Shown piece by piece: positions 53,996 to 62,741 of a stretch of DNA of 64,000 nucleotides (its first letter is position 1; every line of letters starts with the position of its first letter). The DNA lies in NCBI RefSeq assembly GCF_001522865.1, contig NZ_LOWB01000116.1:62001-126000 (forward strand), in the 5' to 3' direction. The notes below the pieces were generated by a model. The model was not told where the DNA came from, made no database searches, and saw only the letters and a list, made by a program, of their open reading frames with translations. The translations under genes and the position numbers were made by a program. Source of the DNA: Burkholderia sp. TSV86 (GTDB taxonomy: Bacteria; Pseudomonadota; Gammaproteobacteria; Burkholderiales; Burkholderiaceae).

Positions 53996-54530
53996 TTTGC
54001 AGTTTTGATGTGATGGTGCCGATATAGGCATATGATGCGTCATGCCGGTAGTGCCCCCGGTAGCGATTGCACTTACTGCCCAGGTTTGAGGTCGGCTTTT
54101 TGCTAGTCAATTGATTGGCAGTGGCGTTTGTAACGTCGCCATGCCTGTTTCTTGTTTTTGCAGTTTGTTTAGCTGCGATGCGCACATTTTTCGATCATTG
54201 TGCGATATCGGTGGCGGCCGTATTTCGTCTGAGATATTCGAATGGCGTGGGTGTCGTGTGCCCGGCACCGCGATGACTATCGGGTTCTCGGCCAGTCTAA
54301 GTCAACACGTCCACGCACTCTGGTATCCACTGAGGGCGCTTTGATGGCGTGCGTTTGGCCTGCTGACGTGATCCGGCAACGCATGCGGTAAATGCCAGCT
54401 CGATCTGAAAAGCTTTTTTTTCAGTGGCCATATGTCAAATGGCGGAGACAAGGCAGGAGGGGGACGTGCGGTGAGTTGCGGCCATGCGTGTCGCAATCAG
54501 TTGTAATTTTGAATTTCGGGGATCCTTTGA
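53996..54530. other. Intergenic region, no gene recognised
   Basis: About 535 bases between the small exported protein and the XRE regulator. Several short frames exist on both strands, none with a ribosome site plus a credible protein. It includes the upstream region of the regulator gene. Confidence 0.4.
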
Positions 54531-54827
54531 ATGGTGGCAAAACATTCACTGGCAGCATCGTTGAGAATATTCCGGAAGGCCAGGGGGCTGAGCCAGGAGG
54601 CATTTTCAAATGTGTCCAGTCGTACGTATCTGAGCTCGTTAGAGCGAGATCTCAAGTGCCCAACTCTAAATAAGTTGGCGGAACTCTGCGAAGTTCTGGA
54701 CATTCATCCACTGACTCTGTTGATACTGGCTTATGCGGATGGCAGCATTAACCAGACAGATCAATTGTTGTTGCAAGTTCAGTGCGAATTGGCGTCTGTG
54801 CTAAAGAACAATCGGGCAACGTCTTAG
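54531..54827 (+). CDS. XRE-family helix-turn-helix regulator
   Basis: A 98-residue protein. An N-terminal XRE-type domain spans about 8-65: LRIFRKARGLSQEAF, then SRTYLSSLERDLKCPTLNKLAELCEVL. The short C-terminal part is helical and Leu-rich. This is the small Cro/CI-like form common in Proteobacteria. GGGGAT lies about 8 bases before the ATG. It may control the neighbouring oxygenase or pump genes, but its own region has no copy of the GTAC-N10-GTAC element, so it may be separate from that circuit. Confidence 0.8.
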   Translation: MVAKHSLAASLRIFRKARGLSQEAFSNVSSRTYLSSLERDLKCPTLNKLAELCEVLDIHPLTLLILAYADGSINQTDQLLLQVQCELASVLKNNRATS

Positions 54828-55342
54828 ATCTGCTTGTCATATCGTTTTTCGCGTGCCGGATGTGCAGAGGCTGGTTATTGCACACTCCGTCCTTAGATGC
54901 CGGATGGGTTCGCTTTCGGTAAAAATGGCTTGTTCCAGCGAATCGACATGGGTTTCTTCGTGATGTGCAATGGACGAAGCAACGAATGACGATATCTGCT
55001 TATTTCGCCGCAAATAACTCAGATGGGACTGGGTTCCAATGCTTTGGATTTTTCATAGTTTTTTTGCATCAAAAAAATATCTAATTAAAAAATAAATTTC
55101 ATAAACCAACCGAATGATCATGCGCGGTCTCCTTTCCGCTTGTTTGGTACGGCGATAGAGAGGATGTCTGCTTGACTGTCGCACAGTGCAATAGTTGCTT
55201 GCGACTGTACTATTGTTTTCGTACAATTGAATGACAACGACCCGCTGCTACCACGCTCCGGCCTCTGGCCAGACTTGCGTCAGAGGGCGAGGTCACTGCT
55301 TCTCGCAAGAACCCGTTTTTCGTTAGCTATAAGGAGCTGGTA
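54828..55342. promoter_or_regulatory. Upstream region of the flavoprotein-RND operon
   Basis: About 515 bases without a gene. 55040-55110 is AT-rich. From 55180 to 55240 it holds a dense group of related elements: operator copy C (55207), an inverted pair CAATAGT (55189) / ACTATTG, and a nearby CGTACAATTG. This looks like the control region of the downstream four-gene operon. Confidence 0.5.
55207..55224. promoter_or_regulatory. Putative ArsR-regulon operator, copy C (GTAC-N10-GTAC)
   Basis: GTAC at 55207 and GTAC at 55221 flank TATTGTTTTC. The stretch 55208-55224 is identical in 16 of 17 bases to the reverse complement of 62276-62292 (copy D upstream of arsR). It lies 119 bases before the start of the flavoprotein gene. 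Confidence 0.55.
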
Positions 55343-56482
55343 ATGAACACGCTGATGCTGCGGAAGAACCTTTCCGAAGATGCCGGTAGCTGGATCAACA
55401 AAATAGATGCACTGGGGGAGATGCTCGCCGGACATCGAGAGTATTCCGAGAAAAAAAAGGCAACTCATCCAGAGGTGATGGATGAACTTTTTAAGGCCGG
55501 CTTGGGAAAATTGTCGATTCCAAGGGCTTTTGGCGGGCGCCAGGTTCCTTTGGCGACGATCGCGGAAATTCTGCAAACCTTGTCCAAATACGACGCCTCG
55601 GTTTCATGGCAGGTCGCGGTTCAGGTTGCGATGGGGCGCTTGGCTGACTACTTGCCTGAAGAGGCCGCACACGAGATTTATAGCGATACCCGCCGGTTTG
55701 TCATCGGCGCCATTCACTCGGGCGGCACAGCGGTTCCTGAAAAAGATGGCTACCGATTGAGCGGTCAATGGACATTTGCGAGCGGCTCTCCGCATGCGGA
55801 TTGGTTGGTATGTACCGCGGTCGTCCAGAATGACGATGCAACCGCCACGCCTGAAACACGGATGTTCTTCGTTCCGGCGAGCAAATGCCAGATATTGGAT
55901 ACCTGGGATACGCTGGGTATGCGAGGCACGGGCAGCAATGATTTCACGTGCAAAGACGTGTGGGTCGACAAAAAACTGAGCGTTGACGCGGGTCTTCTGA
56001 AATATCGTCCGAAGGAGCGTTCAACGCTAGCCTATTTCACGGGTTACTACGATTTCGGCACTATCGCCGCAATGGCAACCGTTTATGGGATTGCCAAATC
56101 GGCGCTCGAATTCTTCCGTGACAACCGAAAGAAACCGCTTGATCCGAATGTCGGTCCAGTGATCGACGAGAAAGTCGGGCGTTCGTTGTCGCTGCTTTAT
56201 TCCGCAAGATTGCTTTTGGACGACGCTGTCGAGCAAGCGGCGGTTCCCAATGACGGGAGCGTGGTCGGCACACATCCGCGAGTAGCGGTGGCGGCTGCGA
56301 CGATGACCGAGAATTCGGTTGCTGCGCTCAACCAAATATATACCCTGGCTGGTGCCGGTGCGGTCTATAAACGGAACTACCTTGAGCATTGCTTCCGGGA
56401 CATTCATACCGGCTCCAAGCACTTTACCCTTTCGCCGTTGAATTTCTACAGCATCGGAAACGCTTTTCTTGAAAGGCAGTAA
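55343..56482 (+). CDS. Acyl-CoA-dehydrogenase-fold flavoprotein, probable flavin-dependent monooxygenase (DszC/HsaA-like)
   Basis: A 379-residue protein of the acyl-CoA dehydrogenase superfamily. The N-terminal helices carry GLGKLSIPRAFGG, the beta domain has LSGQWTFASGSPHADWLVCTAV and DTLGMRGTGSNDF, and the C-terminal bundle ends in FRDIHTGSKHFTLSP. The catalytic Glu of true dehydrogenases is not evident, and RDIHTGSKH resembles the two-component flavin monooxygenases (DszC, HsaA, HpaB-like), so N-, S- or aromatic hydroxylation is likely. AAGGAG precedes the ATG. It heads the RND pump operon, linking oxidation of a compound with its export. Confidence 0.82.
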   Translation: MNTLMLRKNLSEDAGSWINKIDALGEMLAGHREYSEKKKATHPEVMDELFKAGLGKLSIPRAFGGRQVPLATIAEILQTLSKYDASVSWQVAVQVAMGRLADYLPEEAAHEIYSDTRRFVIGAIHSGGTAVPEKDGYRLSGQWTFASGSPHADWLVCTAVVQNDDATATPETRMFFVPASKCQILDTWDTLGMRGTGSNDFTCKDVWVDKKLSVDAGLLKYRPKERSTLAYFTGYYDFGTIAAMATVYGIAKSALEFFRDNRKKPLDPNVGPVIDEKVGRSLSLLYSARLLLDDAVEQAAVPNDGSVVGTHPRVAVAAATMTENSVAALNQIYTLAGAGAVYKRNYLEHCFRDIHTGSKHFTLSPLNFYSIGNAFLERQ

Positions 56483-56541
56483 GTCGGAATGTGGATGCGT
56501 GCCCTTGATGCGCGATATATAAAAATCTTCGAGGTCGGAAA

Positions 56542-57651
56542 ATGAAGAAGCGAGGAAGTTATATTTTTGGTTTTGTGCTCATATCTGCCATTGCTGCCGG
56601 CGGTATGTACATGACGCTTCAGCACTCAGCCGCCCAAGCGCAGGAGGGCAGTCAAAACGGCGGGCCCGCCACCCTGGTTGCAATGGCAAAAGTGGCGTCT
56701 GCGCCGTATGTCTACTATGTGGAAAACATAGGAAAGCTCGAAGCAAGACAGCAGACTTTGCTATCGGCGGAGGTGGGCGGCCGGGTCGCATCCATCAATT
56801 TCGATTCCGGAAAGGTGGTGAAGGTCGGCGACGTATTGGTCCGCATCAATGACGAACCGGAACAAGCCGAGTTGATTCGTTTGAGGGGCGAATTGGCGAC
56901 GGCCAAGGCTCAATTGGATCGGGTGCAGGAGCTGCAGAAGACCGGTGCGGAGAGCCGTCGGGCATACGATGATGCAAAAGCGCAATACGACGCCGCGCGA
57001 GGGGGGCTCGAAAAAATTCTGGCCAACATCAACCAGAAAACGATTCGGGCTCCCTTTGACGGAATGCTGGGAATACGGCAGGTCCATCTCGGACAGTATC
57101 TGCAGGCCGGTAATCCAATTACGACTTTGACGAATCCGAATGGCATCAGAGTGGATTTCAATGTGTCGGAAAGCGATAACTCGAAGCTCCGGCCTGGTCA
57201 ATCAGTGACGATCGTAACAGATAGTTATCCTGACAAAGTTTTCGAGGGGAAGATCAATGCGATCGATCCTCAGTTGAACGATTCGCATATCGTCAGCGTT
57301 CAAGCCGATCTCGTCGACAAGGAAAAGCTGTTGAGGCCCGGTATGTATGCGCGAGTCCGGGTGGCGGCTGAGCAGCGTAACGAACTGGTCATACCTGAAT
57401 CGGCGATTACCTACAACGCCTATGGGGAAACCGTATTTCAGGTTTATAAGGACGATCACAAGCGCAGCCGTGTGCGCCGGGTGAATGTAAAGGTCGGTGA
57501 GCGTAGGGATGGTTACGTGGTTGTCGCAGCCGGTTTGAAGGACGGCGATGAAGTTGTGACGTCGGGGCAGGTGAAGCTGACCGATGGAGTATTGGTGCAA
57601 CGAGGCGACGATTCGCTCGCTCTGAACAAGTCGGGCGGTACAGTGAAATGA
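56542..57651 (+). CDS. RND efflux periplasmic adaptor (membrane fusion protein)
   Basis: A 369-residue adaptor. The N-terminal membrane anchor (FGFVLISAIAAGGMYMTL) is followed by the biotinyl-lipoyl halves (SAEVGGRVASINFDSGKVVKVGDVLVRI and KTIRAPFDGMLGIRQVHLGQYL), a coiled-coil hairpin between them (about 115-165), and beta-barrel and membrane-proximal domains. It bridges the inner-membrane pump and the outer-membrane channel. It starts 59 bases after the flavoprotein and overlaps the pump gene start (ATGA at 57648). Confidence 0.92.
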   Translation: MKKRGSYIFGFVLISAIAAGGMYMTLQHSAAQAQEGSQNGGPATLVAMAKVASAPYVYYVENIGKLEARQQTLLSAEVGGRVASINFDSGKVVKVGDVLVRINDEPEQAELIRLRGELATAKAQLDRVQELQKTGAESRRAYDDAKAQYDAARGGLEKILANINQKTIRAPFDGMLGIRQVHLGQYLQAGNPITTLTNPNGIRVDFNVSESDNSKLRPGQSVTIVTDSYPDKVFEGKINAIDPQLNDSHIVSVQADLVDKEKLLRPGMYARVRVAAEQRNELVIPESAITYNAYGETVFQVYKDDHKRSRVRRVNVKVGERRDGYVVVAAGLKDGDEVVTSGQVKLTDGVLVQRGDDSLALNKSGGTVK

Positions 57652-60600
57652 AATTTACCGATATTTTTCTGCGCAGGCCGGTGCTTGCGTTGGTGGTGAG
57701 CACGCTGATACTCATGGCAGGTGTGATTTCGGTATTGAATTTGCCGATACGGCAATATCCGATGCTGGAAACCTCCACGATTACGATTACGACTCAATAT
57801 CCTGGCGCGTCGTCGGATCTAATGCAGGGTTTCGTGACCCAGCCGATCAGCCAGGCCGTCGCGTCCGTCGAAGGGATCGATTACCTGTCGTCGACGTCCA
57901 CGCAGGGGCGCAGTGTCGTCACGGTCCGCATGCAATTGAATAGCAATTCGATCGCTGCATTGACGGAGGTGATGGCCAAGGTGAATCAGGTCAAATACCG
58001 GCTGCCGGAAGGGGCCTATGATCCGGTTATCGAGCGGACGTCGGGCGGCTTTACGAGCGTGGTGTACGTCGCGTTCTCGAGCAAACAGCTTCCGATCCCG
58101 CAAGTCGCGGACTACATCTCCCGTGTGGTCGAACCGATGTTTGCCGGTATCGAAGGCGTTGCCAAAATTCAGGTGCTCGGTGGGCAGAGTCTCGCTATGC
58201 GGCTATGGCTCGATCCTCAACGCCTTGCTGCTTATGGCATTACCGGCGAGGATGTCGCCGCGGCCATTCGCGACAACAACTTCCAGGCTGCCCCAGGGCA
58301 GGTGAAGGGGCTGTATGTCGTGAGCGATTTGCGAGTCAATACCGACCTCAAGAATATCGAAGGATTCAAGAATCTGGTGCTCAAGAATGTCAACGGCGCG
58401 ATCATTCGAGTCCGGGATGTCGGCACCGTGGAATTGAGCGCATCGTCCACGAATACCAGCGGCAGCATGAGCGATGTTCCTGCGATGTTCCTGGGATTGG
58501 ACGCCGCCCCTACTGGCAATCCGCTCGTCATCGTAAAACGTGTTCGCGAGTTGATTCCCGAAATCGAAAAGACGCTTCCCCCAGGCGTGACGGTTCAAAT
58601 TCCGTTCGAAGTCGCCACCTTCATCCAGGCTTCGATCGACGAGGTTGCGCATACGTTGCTCGAGGCGTTGGCGATCGTTATTTTGGTGATCTATCTGTGC
58701 CTGGGAACCTTCAGGACGGTGCTGATTCCGCTTGTCACGATTCCGTTGTCGATGTTCGGCGCAGCGATGCTCATGCACGTTTTTGGGTTCAGCCTGAATT
58801 TGCTGACTTTGCTGGCGATGGTATTGGCAATTGGGCTAGTGGTCGACGATGCGATTGTCGTGGTGGAAAACGTCCACCGGCATATCGAGGAAGGGCGCAC
58901 GCCGTTTGATGCGGCATTGATCGGCGCACGAGAAGTTGCAGGCCCGGTTATCGCGATGACGCTGACGCTTGCTGCGGTATATGCGCCGATCGGCTTTATG
59001 GGCGGACTGACCGGCACGCTGTTCAAGGAATTTGCCCTGTCTCTTGCCGGATCGGTCGTGATTTCCGGTGTCGTTGCGCTCACGCTTTCGCCGATCATGA
59101 GCACTAAACTGCTGAGCGAAAAGACGAGCGAAGGCTACATGGCGGTCAAGGCCGAGAAGTTTTTCGAATATTTGGCCGTGCGCTATGGAAAGCTGCTCGG
59201 CAAATCGCTGCATCATCGGTGGATCACGTTGACCGTCGCGGTCGTGATATTCGTTAGTTTGCCAATTCTATATAAATCGGCCCAATCAGAATTGGCTCCG
59301 ATCGAAGATCAGAACATTCTTCTGACAGCGATCAAAGCGCCGCAGCACGCAAACCTGCATTACCTGGAGGCATTCGCGCGCAAGTTCCATGAGGTAGGTA
59401 AAGGAATTCCCGAGAGTTATTCGACCTGGATCGCCAACGGTACGGACGGTTTTGCCAACAGCGTGGGCGGTCTCAATCTCGTGAAATGGCAGGATCGGAA
59501 GAGGGACGCCAATGCGATCCAGGCCGATCTGCAGAATCGAGTTGGCCAGATCGAGGGCACCAATCTCTTCGTTTTCCAGATGCCGCCTTTGCCGGGATCG
59601 ACCGGAGGCCTTCCGGTGCAGATGGTCATCAGAAGTGATCAGGGGTACTCCGCGATCTATGACGCGATGAACAACCTGAAGAAGAAGGCGCGCGATAGCG
59701 GTTTGTTTGCGGTCGTCGACAGCGATCTCGACTACAACAATCCCGTTACCCAAGTCGAAGTGGATCGGGAGAAGGCGGGTTCTCTCGGTATTCGCATGAG
59801 CGACATCGGGCAAGCTTTGAACGGCTTGATTGGCGAGAATTACGTTAACCGATTCTCGTACTACGGACGGGCGTATGACGTTATTCCGATGTCGGTTGCG
59901 TCGCAGCGTCTTACTCCTGATGGGCTCAAGAATTACTATGTCCTGGATCGGAACGGCCGTCAGATTCCGTTATCCGAGGTTGCGCGCATCCGCATGAAAG
60001 TGGAGCCGAATGCTTTGACGCAGTTCAATCAGCTCAATTCGGCTACGTTCCAGGCTGTTCCCGCACCGGGAGTGGCATTGGGCGATGCCGTTGCCTTTCT
60101 TGAACGCGAAGCGGCCAATTTGCCAGTCGGCTTTTCTTATGACTGGCAATCCGACGCACGCCAGTATATTCAGGAGGGGAGCAAGCTGGTGTTGACCTTT
60201 GTCTTCGCGATGATCGTCATTTACCTGGTTTTGTCCGTCCAGTACGAAAGCTTCCGCGACCCGCTCATTATCCTGATCAGCGTTCCGTTGTCCATTTGCG
60301 GTGCGTTGCTGCCTTTGGCATTGGGATACACGTCGTTGAATATCTATACGCAGATCGGCTTGATTACGCTAATTGGGCTGATCAGCAAGCACGGGATCCT
60401 GATGGTCGCATTCGCGAACGAGCTTCAGGCTTCGGAAAATATCGGAAGACTGGAGGCCATTCACAAGGCCGCTCAGGTGCGTTTGCGCCCGATCTTGATG
60501 ACCACGGCGGCCATGGTCGTCGGCCTTGCACCGCTTATTTTCGCCAGCGGCGCGGGAGCGAACAGCCGATTTGGGCTCGGACTCGTGATCGTAGTCGGCA

Positions 60601-60716
60601 TGCTGATCGGAACGACTTTTACGCTGTTCATTTTGCCGACGTTCTATACGGTATTGGGTTCGAAGAAACACGTGTCGCACGTGGCTCCGCTGGAGACCGC
60701 GGCGGAAGCGTCATAA
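57648..60716 (+). CDS. RND (HAE1-type) efflux transporter
   Basis: A 1022-residue proton-driven pump. It starts MKFTDIFLRRPVLALVVSTLILMAG and has the two-fold RND layout with 12 helices and two large periplasmic loops. The TM4 proton-relay pair is in IGLVVDDAIVVVENVHRHIEEG, and FLPTFYTV-like segments end the second half. Its N-terminal part (MEVLP-free, QYPMLETSTITITTQYPGA) is of the MexF/MdtB-like type used for drugs and aromatic compounds. Full length, no frameshift. Coupled to the adaptor gene upstream and followed after 17 bases by the outer-membrane channel gene. Confidence 0.93.
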   Translation: MKFTDIFLRRPVLALVVSTLILMAGVISVLNLPIRQYPMLETSTITITTQYPGASSDLMQGFVTQPISQAVASVEGIDYLSSTSTQGRSVVTVRMQLNSNSIAALTEVMAKVNQVKYRLPEGAYDPVIERTSGGFTSVVYVAFSSKQLPIPQVADYISRVVEPMFAGIEGVAKIQVLGGQSLAMRLWLDPQRLAAYGITGEDVAAAIRDNNFQAAPGQVKGLYVVSDLRVNTDLKNIEGFKNLVLKNVNGAIIRVRDVGTVELSASSTNTSGSMSDVPAMFLGLDAAPTGNPLVIVKRVRELIPEIEKTLPPGVTVQIPFEVATFIQASIDEVAHTLLEALAIVILVIYLCLGTFRTVLIPLVTIPLSMFGAAMLMHVFGFSLNLLTLLAMVLAIGLVVDDAIVVVENVHRHIEEGRTPFDAALIGAREVAGPVIAMTLTLAAVYAPIGFMGGLTGTLFKEFALSLAGSVVISGVVALTLSPIMSTKLLSEKTSEGYMAVKAEKFFEYLAVRYGKLLGKSLHHRWITLTVAVVIFVSLPILYKSAQSELAPIEDQNILLTAIKAPQHANLHYLEAFARKFHEVGKGIPESYSTWIANGTDGFANSVGGLNLVKWQDRKRDANAIQADLQNRVGQIEGTNLFVFQMPPLPGSTGGLPVQMVIRSDQGYSAIYDAMNNLKKKARDSGLFAVVDSDLDYNNPVTQVEVDREKAGSLGIRMSDIGQALNGLIGENYVNRFSYYGRAYDVIPMSVASQRLTPDGLKNYYVLDRNGRQIPLSEVARIRMKVEPNALTQFNQLNSATFQAVPAPGVALGDAVAFLEREAANLPVGFSYDWQSDARQYIQEGSKLVLTFVFAMIVIYLVLSVQYESFRDPLIILISVPLSICGALLPLALGYTSLNIYTQIGLITLIGLISKHGILMVAFANELQASENIGRLEAIHKAAQVRLRPILMTTAAMVVGLAPLIFASGAGANSRFGLGLVIVVGMLIGTTFTLFILPTFYTVLGSKKHVSHVAPLETAAEAS

Positions 60717-60733
60717 CACCGGGAACTATTGCT

Positions 60734-62161
60734 ATGTTGTCGACGCAGTTTAAGCTCGCATTGTCTGCGATTTCCGTTGCGGTTCTGGCCGGTTGTGTCA
60801 ACTATGCCGGCATTCATGCGAAGGGAAAGCTGAATACACCGCAGGACATTCCATCCGAAACGGTATTGGACGTGCATGCTCCCGCGGCGGTGAATTGGCC
60901 GCAAGACAAGTGGTGGGAAAAATTCGAGGATCCGCAACTCAATCGGTTGATCCAGGATGCGCTGGCAAGTAATCCCGATATCGCGGAAGTTCAGGCCCGT
61001 ATGGATCGTGCGACGGCCTTCATGGATTATGCGAATGCCGATCGGTATCCGAGCGTCGATGCAGGGGCCGGGATTTCCAGGAGCCGGCTAGCCCGAAGCG
61101 ACGACTATGCAGGATTGGGCAATCGGTATATCACGCTCAGATCGCTGGATGTCCAATTCGGGTACACCTTCGATCTATGGGGTGGAAAGCGCGCTGCTTG
61201 GGAATCCGCGCTCAATCGCGCGACCGCGGCTGAGGTGGATGTGCAGTCGGCTCGTCTCAACCTGGCGGCGAGCGTGGCGAAGGCCTACAACCAGCTCGCG
61301 TTTTCGTGGGAGTTGCTCGATTTGTCCGAGCGGGATTTGGATCGCCTGGAAAAGATGCTCACGCTTTCCAAGCAACGGTTCAAACTCGGCTTGGATAATC
61401 AGTCTCAACTCAAGCTTGTCGAGGGACTCAGGAATCGCGCCAGTGCGCAAGCCATCGAGGGGAGAAACGATATTGAAATTTCGAAGCTTCAGTTGGCGAC
61501 CCTGAGCGGCAAGGGGTTGGATAGAGCGCTCAGCATCCAAAGACCGCAGAGGATGAAACCGTACGTCGATGGACTGCCAAGCAACATTCCGGCCGAGCTA
61601 TTGGGGCGCCGGCCTGACATTGTCGCGGCCCGCTTGCGGGTCGAGGCCGAATTGAAAAATACCGATGCCGTGAAGGCGGATTTTTATCCAAATATCAATT
61701 TGGTGGCATCCGTTGGCGTTCACTCGTTAATCGGTGATGGTTTTTTTGATAGCGTGAGTAAATTCTGGCGGATAGCGCCGGCAGTTACTTTGCCTATATT
61801 CGATGCCGGGAGATTGCGCTCGACTCTCAGAGCGAGCAATGCGGATTTGGATGTCGCAATTGCTCAATATAATAAGACATTGAATACTGCTTTTCACGAT
61901 GTCGGTGCTTCTGCCACGCAAATCCACTCGCTTGCCGGCCAAGTATCGGAACAAGAAAAGGCTCGAGCCAGTACTTTTGAATCTTTTACGCTTGCGCATG
62001 ACCGTTATAACGTAGGTCAAGATAGTTTCCTTGATTATCTTAATGCTGAGCGACAATTGATTTCAGATGAAACTCAATTGGCATTGCTTCGCAGTAAGCA
62101 AGTCGATGCTTCAATTTCGCTGCTGGTTGCCTTGGGAGGAGGATTTCGCACCGCGCATTGA
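60734..62161 (+). CDS. RND outer-membrane channel lipoprotein, NodT family
   Basis: A 475-residue TolC-like factor. The signal peptide ends in a lipobox (VAVLAGC, Cys at about 21). Then come WPQDKWWEKFEDPQLNRLIQDALASNPDI and two outer-membrane efflux repeats with DLWGGKRAAW, NIPAELLGRRPDIVAARLRVEAEL and VTLPIFDAGRLRSTL. It completes a tripartite pump with the two genes upstream. The last third is lower in GC than the first. ATG 60734 lies 17 bases after the pump stop. Confidence 0.92.
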   Translation: MLSTQFKLALSAISVAVLAGCVNYAGIHAKGKLNTPQDIPSETVLDVHAPAAVNWPQDKWWEKFEDPQLNRLIQDALASNPDIAEVQARMDRATAFMDYANADRYPSVDAGAGISRSRLARSDDYAGLGNRYITLRSLDVQFGYTFDLWGGKRAAWESALNRATAAEVDVQSARLNLAASVAKAYNQLAFSWELLDLSERDLDRLEKMLTLSKQRFKLGLDNQSQLKLVEGLRNRASAQAIEGRNDIEISKLQLATLSGKGLDRALSIQRPQRMKPYVDGLPSNIPAELLGRRPDIVAARLRVEAELKNTDAVKADFYPNINLVASVGVHSLIGDGFFDSVSKFWRIAPAVTLPIFDAGRLRSTLRASNADLDVAIAQYNKTLNTAFHDVGASATQIHSLAGQVSEQEKARASTFESFTLAHDRYNVGQDSFLDYLNAERQLISDETQLALLRSKQVDASISLLVALGGGFRTAH

Positions 62162-62275
62162 CTCGTGTTTCGACCCCAAGACTATGGTACCCAGATCGCT
62201 TGGGTGCCTTGGTTGGGGAGGGGCAATCCTCCTAAGGGATTGTCGGGATTTCAATCCGGGGTGCTTTGGTGTACA

Positions 62276-62293
62276 GTACGAAAACAATCGTAT
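62276..62293. promoter_or_regulatory. Putative ArsR-regulon operator, copy D (GTAC-N10-GTAT)
   Basis: GTAC at 62276 and GTAT at 62290 flank GAAAACAATC; another GTAC begins at 62271. It is 47 bases before the arsR start, the usual place of an ArsR autoregulatory operator. Read on the other strand its core is the same as copy C in 16 of 17 bases. One half-site base differs from the strict pattern. Confidence 0.55.
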
Positions 62294-62339
62294 TGGCTAA
62301 ATGTCAATAGATTGATTGCGAATTGTACCTTGGTGGCCC

Positions 62340-62690
62340 ATGTTAACTGCTAATCATCCAACGAAAGAGCAGATTCGAATTGAAAATGTTCTAACTGCTC
62401 TTGGGAACCCTTTGAGATTAACGGTTTTTAAAGTTCTTGCTGATGGAGCTGAACATAACTGTGGAAGCATTCTTAAAGGGGCGACTAAATCTACCATGAC
62501 CCATCATTGGCGTGTTTTGCGCGATGCTGGCGTCATTTGGCAACGTCCGTATGGCCGGGAAAATCTGTTGTCGTTACGGAAAGAGGATTTGGACGATCGT
62601 TTCCCTGGATTGATCGACAGTCTGCTGTCCGCGGTGCGTCATGATCCATTGACGCGTGAGATGGTGGCCATGAACGAGGTAACTGTTTGA
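62340..62690 (+). CDS. ArsR-family winged-helix repressor
   Basis: A 116-residue regulator. The helix-turn-helix is in ALGNPLRLTVFKVLADGAEHNCGSILKG and KSTMTHHWRVLRDAGVIWQRPYGRENLLSL, a clear winged-helix ArsR fold. The usual metal motif ELCVCDL is absent (only one Cys, at HNCGS), so it probably senses an organic ligand or redox state rather than a metal. ATG 62340 follows GGTGG. It stands between the pump operon and the chorismate lyase gene, 47 bases past operator copy D. Confidence 0.85.
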   Translation: MLTANHPTKEQIRIENVLTALGNPLRLTVFKVLADGAEHNCGSILKGATKSTMTHHWRVLRDAGVIWQRPYGRENLLSLRKEDLDDRFPGLIDSLLSAVRHDPLTREMVAMNEVTV

Positions 62691-62741
62691 TCGAAACCCG
62701 TTACGGCGTTTATGGCCTCCCAACTTATTGAATGCATGTAA

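Noticed and set aside
62186-62208. Hairpin GGTACCCA / TGGGTGCC after the outer-membrane channel gene as a terminator
   Set aside because: The stem holds a G-U pair and no T-run follows, so it was not listed as a terminator.
62165-62353. 62-codon frame between the outer-membrane channel and arsR
   Set aside because: It runs through the putative operator and into the arsR start with an unlikely composition.
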